Origin: Nocardia sp.
GTDB lineage: Bacteria > Actinomycetota > Actinomycetes > Mycobacteriales > Mycobacteriaceae
Reading direction: 5' to 3'
Length of the DNA stretch: 5,166 nt
Assembly (NCBI GenBank): GCA_013361595.1
Contig: JABFXT010000666.1
Location: forward strand, 1-5,166
A program made the position numbers and the translations under genes. Positions within the stretch are counted from its first letter, which is position 1, and every line of letters starts with the position of its first letter. Shown here in pieces: positions 1 through 4,509 of this stretch. The notes under the pieces were generated by a model. That model had not been told where the DNA came from. It did no database searches and worked only from the letters and a program-made list of their open reading frames with translations.

Positions 1-75
1 CAACCCGACCACCGTGCCGAGCACGGCCGTGACGATTCCCGACACCACATTGAGCAGACCCTGTATCGCTCGCAT
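1..75 (-). CDS. Small hydrophobic/membrane protein, N-terminal fragment (runs off left edge)
   Basis: Only the first 25 codons lie in the window. They read M-R-A-I-Q-G-L-L-N-V-V and then a continuous hydrophobic stretch rich in V, G, I, L and T, consistent with a signal or transmembrane segment beginning at about residue 4. I chose the ATG at 73-75 because GGAGAGG sits 5 nt upstream of it. An in-frame ATG at 94-96 would add seven residues (MESGEVV), but it overlaps the best -10 hexamer (CATAAT), so it is unlikely to be the start. The gene is transcribed away from the VOC gene's control region but in the same direction as VOC, 176 bp downstream of its stop. The family cannot be recognised from this much sequence. 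That it is a real gene is inferred from the ribosome binding site, the promoter-like hexamer and the unbroken hydrophobic frame. Confidence 0.5.
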   Translation of the reverse strand, partial: MRAIQGLLNVVSGIVTAVLGTVVGL

Positions 76-94
76 GACGACCTCTCCGCTTTCC

Positions 95-100
95 ATTATG
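95..100 (-). promoter_or_regulatory. Candidate -10 element for the leftward edge gene
   Basis: On the minus strand the hexamer CATAAT matches TATAAT at five of six positions. It lies 19 nt upstream of the ATG at 75, so a start site 6-7 nt downstream would leave a short leader that still contains the GGAGAGG ribosome binding site. The -35 region is poor (about AGGACG with an 18-nt spacer). This is sequence-only support. Confidence 0.4.
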
Positions 101-155
101 CGCTCTTTTCCTTCGACGCGTCCTTAGCCCACGCCTCGACCGGCCGCTGGAAAGC

Positions 156-170
156 CGCCCGAATCGGGCG
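156..170. terminator. GC-only dyad between VOC gene and edge gene, possible terminator
   Basis: CGCCCGA-A-TCGGGCG is a perfect 7-1-7 dyad. As RNA it would fold as a six-pair all-GC stem with an AAT or ATT loop. It stands about 80 nt past the VOC stop codon and before the promoter of the next leftward gene, where a terminator would be expected. There is no U-run on the minus strand, only a short CTTTCC stretch, which is common for actinobacterial terminators. It could equally be a protein-binding dyad. Confidence 0.35.
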
Positions 171-251
171 AGAATCGTCCTTTCCGCGGCCCATCCGAGA
201 GACGGTGCAGACGCACGGCAACCGGTATGAGCGCGTTTCGCCGATCGTCGC

Positions 252-668
252 TCATGGCGTAGCGAGTCCTCGGTTCGCGAACCGGTCCCGGGCCGCCTCG
301 CTCATCGGTGTGAAGAAGTTGAGCAGGGTGCCGTCCGGGTCCCGGACGAGGAGCGAACGGTTACCCCACGGCATATCCGCCGGTTCGCTGACAAAGGTGC
401 CGACGACATGCCGGAGTGCCCGATAGGTCGCGTCGACATCGTCGACCAGGAAATCCAGCGCGACGCTGCGGTTGGCGCGGGCCTCGGCGACGTCGTTCCC
501 GAGCAGTCGAGCCGTCTCGGAGCCGGCGATCGCGAGGGTGCCGGTCGGGGTGCGGATTTCGGCGAACATCGGGTGCAGGCGCGCGGCGCCGATCCCGGTG
601 GCCTTTTCGTAGAAGGTGACCAGCGCGTCCAGGTCGTCGGTGAAGATCCGGGTGGCTGCCAGTTGCAT
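252..668 (-). CDS. VOC-superfamily (glyoxalase/bleomycin-resistance fold) protein
   Basis: A 138-residue protein with two beta-alpha-beta-beta-beta modules, the normal length for a single-chain VOC protein. Module one opens with TRIFTDDLDALVTFYEKATG (residues 6-25), and module two with SVALDFLVDDVDATYRALR (about 68-86). The last strand carries the signature W-G-N-R-S-L-L-V-R-D-P-D-G-T (101-114). The ATG is preceded by AAGGAG with an 8-nt spacer, an excellent start. The final metal-ligand position, often Glu in glyoxalase I and related enzymes, is Asn117 (LLNFF), and the first-strand ligand position lacks the usual His/Gln. A metal-dependent glyoxalase activity is therefore unlikely; ligand binding or sequestration, or a metal-free role, fits better. 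It is divergent from a WYL regulator across 122 bp, suggesting control by that regulator. The fold is confident; the substrate is unknown. Confidence 0.9.
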   Translation of the reverse strand: MQLAATRIFTDDLDALVTFYEKATGIGAARLHPMFAEIRTPTGTLAIAGSETARLLGNDVAEARANRSVALDFLVDDVDATYRALRHVVGTFVSEPADMPWGNRSLLVRDPDGTLLNFFTPMSEAARDRFANRGLATP

Positions 669-748
669 CTCTGTTTCTCCTTGTGACGAGAGTTGCGGGA
701 TTGTCGGTGTGGCTCATGGGGTCGGCCACGGAGCGACCGTATGCGCTG

Positions 749-771
749 TACCGGGCGATATCTGTCCGGTA
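749..771. promoter_or_regulatory. Inverted repeat between VOC and WYL genes, candidate operator
   Basis: TACCGG (749-754) and CCGGTA (766-771) form a perfect inverted repeat with an 11-nt spacer. The arms extend by one further matching pair (T747/A773) beyond one mismatch. The site ends 19 nt before the preferred WYL start and overlaps a TATATG hexamer (770-775) that could serve as a -10 for a nearly leaderless WYL transcript. Its position suits a regulator that controls both itself and the divergent VOC gene. That the WYL protein binds here is inference. Confidence 0.4.
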
Positions 772-790
772 TATGGGGATGATCGATGTC

Positions 791-1780
791 ATGGCCGATC
801 CCACCGCGCGTGCGTTGCAACTGCTGGAGTTGCTGCAGTCCGCGCCTATGCGCACCGTTGCGGAGCTGGCCGAACGCCTCGGTGTGGATGAACGGACGGT
901 TCGCCGGGACGTAGCGCGATTGGGTGCGGCCGGGGTGCACGTCGAGTCCGTGCGCGGCAGGTACGGCGGCTACCGGCTCGCACCCGGCCGGCGTGTCCTT
1001 CCGATCGTGTTCAGCAGTGCGGAAGTGGTGGCGGTCTTTCTCGGTCTCGCGCATGCCCAGGGGGTGCCGGGTGAATCCGAGATCGCGGTACAGACAGCGT
1101 TGTCCAAGATCAAACGAGCGATGCGGCCCGATGATGCGAAGCGGATAGATGCCGTACTCGAGCGGATGCCGCGCGGCACAGGGCACGGGGTCGCTGATCC
1201 GGATCCCGCGGTGATGCTCGCCCTGGCGGAGTCGGTGAGCCGTCGGCGTGTCGTCGACCTGCGCTATCGCGACGGCGAGGGTGTCCCGTCGCGGCGCAGG
1301 GTTCATCCGTACGGTTTGGCGACGCACACGGGGCGGTGGTATCTCGTGGCGCTCGACTTGGAGAAGCGGGAGGAGCGTACGTTCCGGGTCGACCGGATTC
1401 GTGCGGTTCGCCTGCTCCCGGAAACCTTCGCCGCGCCCCGGCGGCCGGACGTGGCAACCCGGCTCGTCGAGCATTTCGCCGACGCGGCCTACTGCTGGCG
1501 GGTCGTACTTCGTATTCGAGCGACCGAGGCCGGTATCCGCGCACATCTGCCGCCCAGCGTCGCCCGGCTCGAGCAGCTGGACCGTGCGGTGGATGTCGCC
1601 GGTGGTTCCGGCCCGCCCTGGTATCGAGCCGAGATCCGTGCCGAAAGCCTCGAGTGGTTGCCCGCCGTCCTCGCGGCACTGGACTGCGAAGTGGTGATCG
1701 ATCGCCCGGACGAGCTCCGCGACCTGGTGCGGGCCGCAGCGACGAGGATGCTTCGCGCGGCCTCCGGTGAGGACCTCTGA
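791..1780 (+). CDS. WYL-domain (YafY/DeoR-like) transcriptional regulator
   Basis: A 329-residue DNA-binding regulator of the usual actinobacterial YafY length. Residues 4-60 form an N-terminal winged helix-turn-helix (ARALQLLELLQ, then TVAELAERLGVDERTVRRDV), ending in the wing G-R-Y-G-G-Y-R-L. A linker helical region covers about 65-130. The WYL ligand-sensing domain covers about 140-205, with the family signature G-R-W-Y-L-V-A-L-D at 181-189 and the conserved R-T-F-R-V-D-R-I at 196-203. A C-terminal WCX-type extension follows to the end. The open frame runs back to 683, but homologous proteins begin at M-A-D-P-T-A-R, so I chose the ATG at 791. In-frame ATGs at 773 and 779 are alternatives, and the only nearby ribosome-site-like string is GGGGA at 775-779, with an 11-nt gap. 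The gene is divergent from the VOC gene, its probable target. WYL domains are known to sense nucleic-acid-type or small ligands; the ligand here cannot be told. Confidence 0.93.
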   Translation: MADPTARALQLLELLQSAPMRTVAELAERLGVDERTVRRDVARLGAAGVHVESVRGRYGGYRLAPGRRVLPIVFSSAEVVAVFLGLAHAQGVPGESEIAVQTALSKIKRAMRPDDAKRIDAVLERMPRGTGHGVADPDPAVMLALAESVSRRRVVDLRYRDGEGVPSRRRVHPYGLATHTGRWYLVALDLEKREERTFRVDRIRAVRLLPETFAAPRRPDVATRLVEHFADAAYCWRVVLRIRATEAGIRAHLPPSVARLEQLDRAVDVAGGSGPPWYRAEIRAESLEWLPAVLAALDCEVVIDRPDELRDLVRAAATRMLRAASGEDL

Positions 1781-1790
1781 TGGACCCGGG

Positions 1791-1813
1791 TGCGGTCGTG
1801 CGGTCGACGACCG
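1791..1813. terminator. Dyad in the 54-bp convergent gap, possible bidirectional terminator
   Basis: Between the stop of the WYL gene (1780) and the stop of the LysR gene (1835) lies a perfect tandem duplication of the 8-mer TGCGGTCG (1791-1806). Its second copy begins the dyad CGGTCG-A-CGACCG (1801-1813); the first copy can pair with the same right arm. It is short and lacks a U-run, so a terminator role rests mainly on its position between convergent genes. Confidence 0.33.
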
Positions 1814-1834
1814 GTGGGGCCGCGGCGGTGTCGG

Positions 1835-2674
1835 TCAGCGGCGGGTCGCTGCACGGACGAAGTGGGCTACGGCCTGGGATCTGCTGTGTGGCGGCCAGGC
1901 GATGACGGTCGTGACCGCCGGTGCGTCCGGCACCGGCACGATGGCGTGATCGTCGCGCAGTTGGGTTCGCAGCGACTCGGGCACGACCGCGCAAGCCAGT
2001 CCGAGCGCGATCAGTTGGAACAGTTGGGTATGGTCGCGCACCCGCGGGCCGGGGCCGTCCGGATAGCTGCCATCCCGGCCGGGCCACCGCGGCAGGGGCA
2101 GATCCGTCCGGGTGTTGATCTCGGTCAGTGACAGATGCGCCCGGTCGGCGAGGGGATGACCCGCGGGCAGGACCACGATCTGTTGTTCGGTATGCAGATC
2201 TTCGGTGTCGAATCCGGCTGTCGTGTCGTAAGGCCGGTGGAGCAGAGCGATGTCGGCACGCCCGGTGCGCAGCAGGCTTTCCGGTTCGCCCGGCCCGCAC
2301 AGCATTACCTCGACGGCTACGGCGCCCGGCTCGGCGGCGTAAGCGCGCAGCAGCTCGGACAGCAGTTCCCTGGAGGCTCCGGCCTTGACGGCCAGCACCA
2401 CACCCGGCTGATCGGCCGCGGCGCGGCGGGTTCGGTGCTCGGCGGCTTGCACCGCATCGAGCGCGGTCCGGGCTTCCCGTAGCAGCACCGCCCCGGCCTC
2501 GGTCAACGCGATCGCGCGCGGAAAGCGGTGTAGCAGAACGACTCCGAGCCGCCGTTCGAGCTGCTGGATGGCACGCGACAGTGGTGGTTGCGCCATCGCG
2601 AGCCGTTGTGCTGCCCGCCCGAAGTGCAACTCCTCGGCGACGGCGACGAAGTATCGCATCTCCCGCGTTTCCAC
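1835..2674 (-). CDS. LysR-type transcriptional regulator
   Basis: A 279-residue LysR-family protein. The N-terminal winged helix-turn-helix (about 1-60) contains the family hallmarks M-R-Y-F-V-A-V-A-E-E-L-H-F-G-R-A-A, M-A-Q-P-P-L-S-R-A-I-Q-Q-L-E and L-T-E-A-G. A linker helix follows to about residue 90, then a periplasmic-binding-protein-like effector domain with typical landmarks: R-A-D-I-A-L-L (about 138-144), V-V-L-P-A-G-H-P-L (about 166-174), and G-L-A-C-A-V-V-P-E (about 224-232). The frame is open back to 2896, inside the divergent SDR gene, which cannot be right. The GTG at 2672-2674 gives V-E-T-R-E-M-R-Y-F, matching the standard M-E-x-R-x-x-R-Y-F opening; an ATG five codons later is the alternative. 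No strong Shine-Dalgarno precedes either. It is divergent from the SDR gene with a LysR-type box between them, so it probably controls itself and that gene. The effector is unknown. Confidence 0.92.
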   Translation of the reverse strand: METREMRYFVAVAEELHFGRAAQRLAMAQPPLSRAIQQLERRLGVVLLHRFPRAIALTEAGAVLLREARTALDAVQAAEHRTRRAAADQPGVVLAVKAGASRELLSELLRAYAAEPGAVAVEVMLCGPGEPESLLRTGRADIALLHRPYDTTAGFDTEDLHTEQQIVVLPAGHPLADRAHLSLTEINTRTDLPLPRWPGRDGSYPDGPGPRVRDHTQLFQLIALGLACAVVPESLRTQLRDDHAIVPVPDAPAVTTVIAWPPHSRSQAVAHFVRAATRR

Positions 2675-2704
2675 CAGCTCATCGTATCCAGCGCTGACCA
2701 CGAT

Positions 2705-2723
2705 CGATACCCGTGCGGTATCG
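2705..2723. promoter_or_regulatory. LysR-type T-N11-A box between divergent regulator and SDR gene
   Basis: CGATACC-CGTGC-GGTATCG is a perfect 7-5-7 inverted repeat. Its inner part, ATAC-N7-GTAT, is the textbook LysR-family T-N11-A arrangement (T2708, A2720). It lies 30 bp before the LysR GTG and 56 bp before the SDR ATG, the usual place for a recognition site that autorepresses the regulator and activates the divergent gene. The sequence fact is certain; the binding is inferred from family behaviour. Confidence 0.7.
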
Positions 2724-2779
2724 CCGCCTACCCGACCGGTCTTGGACGCTGTACCCGGAGCCACAGCAGGATCGGCGGT

Positions 2780-3505
2780 ATGAGTGAACAGACGATCGCG
2801 CTGGTGACCGGTGCGAACAAGGGAATCGGATACGAGATCGCCGCGGGCCTGGGCGCCCTCGGCTGGCGAATCGGGGTGGGCGCGCGGGATCGGCAACGCC
2901 GCGACACCGCGGTGGAGAAGCTGCGTGCGGCAAGGACCGATGCGTTCGGTGTACCACTCGACGTGACCGACGACGCCAGTGTGGCCGCGGCGGCCGCATT
3001 GATCGCCGATCAGGTCGGTCGGCTCGATGTTCTGGTCAACAACGCCGCGATCACCGGTGACCTGCCGCAGACGCCGACCACGGTCGATCCCGGGACCGTG
3101 CGGATCATTGTGGAAACCAACGTGATCGGGGTCATCAGGGTGACCAATGCGATGCTCCCGATGTTGCGCGCCTCGGCGTCACCGCGAATCGTCAACATAT
3201 CCAGCAGCGTCGGCTCGCTCGCCCTGCAAACCACACCCGGCATCGATATGGGTCCGGTTCCCGCCGCCTATCTGGCCTCGAAGACCTTCCTCAACGCCCT
3301 CACCATCCAGTATGTGAAGGAACTGGGTGATACCGGCATCCTGATCAATTCCTGCTGTCCCGGTTTCACCGCCACCGACCTCAACGGTTTCCGCGGCGTC
3401 CGCACACCGCAACAGGGCGCGGCCATCGCGATTCACCTCGCGACCCTGCCCGCCGACGGACCGACCGGCGGATTCTTCGACGACGCCGGCACGGTGCCCT
3501 GGTGA
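2780..3505 (+). CDS. SDR-family NAD(P)-dependent oxidoreductase (classical short chain)
   Basis: A 241-residue classical short-chain dehydrogenase/reductase, slightly shorter than the common 250. It has all core motifs: the Rossmann loop T-G-A-N-K-G-I-G (10-17), D-V-T-D (61-64), N-N-A-A (87-90), structural Asn114, catalytic Ser in I-S-S-S (140-143), Y164-x-x-x-K168, and P-G (194-195). The basic G-A-R-D after the second strand (35-38) favours NADP(H). The T-G-A-N-K-G-I-G opening and the tail G-G-F-F-D-D-A-G-T-V-P-W resemble carbonyl-reductase-like SDRs, so a cytosolic ketone/alcohol redox reaction is likely; the substrate cannot be assigned. The start is ATG 2780, preceded by AGGA with an 8-nt spacer; the open frame back to 2588 overlaps the LysR coding region and is rejected. 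It is divergent from the LysR gene across 105 bp and is the probable regulated target. Confidence 0.94.
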   Translation: MSEQTIALVTGANKGIGYEIAAGLGALGWRIGVGARDRQRRDTAVEKLRAARTDAFGVPLDVTDDASVAAAAALIADQVGRLDVLVNNAAITGDLPQTPTTVDPGTVRIIVETNVIGVIRVTNAMLPMLRASASPRIVNISSSVGSLALQTTPGIDMGPVPAAYLASKTFLNALTIQYVKELGDTGILINSCCPGFTATDLNGFRGVRTPQQGAAIAIHLATLPADGPTGGFFDDAGTVPW

Positions 3506-3537
3506 TGGCCGCTGCTCAGCACGCGAACCACCGCCGA

Positions 3538-3560
3538 AGTGATTGCAGATAGAGATCACT
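3538..3560. promoter_or_regulatory. Operator-like inverted repeat, copy 1 (AGTGAT-N11-ATCACT)
   Basis: AGTGAT (3538-3543) and ATCACT (3555-3560) are perfect reverse complements with an 11-nt spacer. The site covers the candidate -35 (TTGCAG, 3543-3548) and half of the promoter spacer of the downstream reductase gene, a repressor-like position. Its left arm, read further as GTGATTGCA, is also a perfect reverse complement of TGCAATCAC at 3589-3597, within copy 2. Confidence 0.5.
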
Positions 3561-3572
3561 ATGGGCTACAGT
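3543..3572 (+). promoter_or_regulatory. Candidate promoter of the RibD-C-like reductase gene
   Basis: TTGCAG (3543-3548) and TACAGT (3567-3572) are separated by 18 bp and resemble -35 and -10 hexamers, with TACAGT fitting the actinobacterial TANNNT rule. The surrounding 60 bp are markedly richer in A/T than the rest of the window. A start near 3579 would give a leader of about 35 nt. Confidence 0.4.
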
Positions 3573-3575
3573 GCG

Positions 3576-3598
3576 AGTAATTTCATATTGCAATCACC
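3576..3598. promoter_or_regulatory. Operator-like inverted repeat, copy 2 (AGTAAT-N11-ATCACC)
   Basis: AGTAAT (3576-3581) and ATCACC (3593-3598) repeat the half-sites and the 11-nt spacing of copy 1 with one mismatch inside the core (GTAAT versus ATCAC). It lies around the predicted transcription start, just upstream of the ribosome binding site at 3605-3608. The two copies are 38 bp apart, centre to centre. Confidence 0.45.
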
Positions 3599-3613
3599 TG
3601 TATCGGAGTCATT

Positions 3614-4255
3614 ATGCCCCGTACGCGAGTCCACAACCTGTTCGTCTCCTCGGACGGCTATGCCGCCGGCGATCATGTGACGTTCGAAGCGCCGATCGGC
3701 GGAGCGGCAGCGCTTTTCGGCAAGTTCGACGGACGCGTCATCCACGGCATTCACGGAATCGACGAACCGGTGACCGTGGACCGCGCCATGTTCAGTATGT
3801 GGGGCCAGGGTATCGGGGCGGAGATCATGGGCCGGCGCAAATTCGGCCCACAGACGGGTGAGTGGCCGGAGGACGGCTGGAATGGTTGGTGGGGGGACGC
3901 GCCGCCCTTCCACACCCCGGTCTTCGTTCTGACCCACTACCCACGCGAAACGCTCGAGTTCGACAACGGCACCAGTTTCCACTTCCTGGATGCCTCGCCC
4001 CGGGAAGCGCTTCGCTCGGCGCAAGAGGCGGCCGGCGGGCTGGATGTCCGGATCGGCGGCGGACCGTCCACCGTGCGCGAGTTCCTCCAGGCCGACCTCA
4101 TCGATTTTCTGCACGTGTCGATCATTCCGATCGTGCTCGGTGCCGGTGTCCGGATCTGGGATCACCTCGCCGGTCTGGAAGAGCGATTCAGTGTCGAGTC
4201 CATCAGTACTTCCAGCGGTCTGACACATCAGCTGTGGAACAGGAACCGCAGCTGA
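3614..4255 (+). CDS. Dihydrofolate-reductase-family / RibD C-terminal domain protein
   Basis: A 213-residue stand-alone RibD-C (DHFR-fold) protein. Visible landmarks in order are V-S-S-D-G-Y-A-A-G (11-19), the equivalent of the family's S-L-D-G opening; G-A-E-I-M-G-R-R-K-F-G-P (68-79), the conserved cofactor-side G-R-x-x-F segment; T-P-V-F-V-L-T-H-Y-P (101-110); and the C-terminal signature I-G-G-G-P-S-T-V-R-E-F-L (147-158) followed by L-I-D-F-L-H-V and P-I-V-L-G-A-G-V-R-I-W-D (172-183). The family uses NADPH to reduce small ring compounds; the substrate of this subgroup is generally unknown, and it should not be called a folate enzyme. The start is ATG 3614, with GGAG 5 nt upstream. It follows the SDR gene by 108 bp in the same direction but has its own AT-rich promoter and tandem operator sites, so it is probably regulated separately. 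Confidence 0.92.
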   Translation: MPRTRVHNLFVSSDGYAAGDHVTFEAPIGGAAALFGKFDGRVIHGIHGIDEPVTVDRAMFSMWGQGIGAEIMGRRKFGPQTGEWPEDGWNGWWGDAPPFHTPVFVLTHYPRETLEFDNGTSFHFLDASPREALRSAQEAAGGLDVRIGGGPSTVREFLQADLIDFLHVSIIPIVLGAGVRIWDHLAGLEERFSVESISTSSGLTHQLWNRNRS

Positions 4256-4262
4256 TCGGGCG

Positions 4263-4282
4263 CACCCGAGTGCTCACGGGTG
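4263..4282 (+). terminator. Hairpin just after the RibD-C-like gene
   Basis: CACCCG (4263-4268) and CGGGTG (4277-4282) form a perfect six-pair stem with an 8-nt loop, starting 8 nt after the stop codon. There is no U-run. Placement directly behind a gene end and before the next promoter-like hexamer supports a terminator, with modest strength. Confidence 0.42.
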
Positions 4283-4350
4283 AGGGATCGAACCGAGCCG
4301 TCGCCGACCTCGCGCTGCGCCGGCACTCGGGGTGTGTCGGCCCCTGCCGT

Positions 4351-4356
4351 TATGGT
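4351..4356 (+). promoter_or_regulatory. Candidate -10 for a leaderless transcript
   Basis: TATGGT fits TANNNT and ends exactly 6 nt before the ATG at 4363, the spacing expected when transcription starts on the first base of the start codon. The -35 region is not recognisable. This may also be the promoter that serves the downstream kinase-like gene. Confidence 0.38.
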
Positions 4357-4362
4357 TCGGAC

Positions 4363-4482
4363 ATGGCAGACCTACCGAGCGGATCACTCCTCGTCCGCCC
4401 CTGGTTCGGTGACGACGCCGCGTGGGGGTCCCTGGTCCGTCGCTCGAAACCCCGGCGCGCCCGCGACCGGTGTGACAGGTAG
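4363..4482 (+). pseudogene. Short leaderless frame, probable N-terminal remnant of a DUF6924-type gene
   Basis: An ATG 6 nt after a TATGGT hexamer opens a 39-codon frame. Its first half, M-A-D-L-P-S-G and then SLLVRPWFGDDAAWGSL, looks like the opening of actinobacterial DUF6924 proteins as I recall them (S-L-x-V-R-T-D-F-S-D-D-x-A-W). After residue 27 it turns into a low-complexity R/P/A/D run (RRSKPRRARDRCDR) and stops at TAG 4480-4482, where the full family would need roughly 100 further residues. The other two forward frames after the break show no recognisable continuation, so this looks like a deletion or decay, not a single frameshift. It is in the same frame as the next gene, whose ATG is 27 nt beyond the TAG, so a translated remnant could act as a leader peptide. 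It could also be a functional small protein or chance; the family link is from memory. Confidence 0.45.
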
Positions 4483-4509
4483 GCCGCAGCGACCTCCGCT
4501 GACACCGTG

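Noticed and set aside
683..790. Upstream extension of the WYL regulator to ATG 683
   Set aside because: The extra 36 residues have no resemblance to the family's N-terminus, and would cover the shared control region and the operator-like repeat.
302..1546. Long 414-codon minus-strand open frame across the VOC and WYL genes
   Set aside because: It has no recognisable domain, is rich in R/P/H as expected of an antisense shadow in GC-rich DNA, and lies opposite well-supported family proteins.
1110..2300. 396-codon minus-strand open frame overlapping the WYL and LysR genes
   Set aside because: Its composition is R/P/G/A-dominated without motifs, and it overlaps the LysR gene in another frame; a coding shadow.
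2588..2779. Upstream extension of the SDR gene, and the mirrored extension of LysR to 2896
   Set aside because: Each would run through the other gene's coding start; the Rossmann motif and helix-turn-helix positions fit the short starts (2780 and 2674).
3566..4228. 220-codon minus-strand open frame opposite the RibD-C-like gene
   Set aside because: The opposite strand carries a clear family protein with ribosome binding site and promoter; this frame has no motif and no start signal.
252..4255. Idea that the VOC, SDR and RibD-C-like genes form one biosynthetic or defence system
   Set aside because: They lie in separate transcription units with three unlike operator motifs, and no core biosynthetic, nuclease or toxin gene is present; independent accessory enzymes explain the layout.
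3862..4482. Long plus-strand frame that ends at the same stop as the short DUF6924-like remnant
   Set aside because: The part before 4255 is an out-of-frame shadow of the RibD-C-like gene; only the piece from ATG 4363 has family-like sequence and a promoter-like hexamer.
4256..4506. Possible tRNA or structured RNA in the gap before the kinase-like gene
   Set aside because: I found no cloverleaf, anticodon arm or T-loop motif; only a six-pair hairpin after the stop codon and the short leaderless frame.
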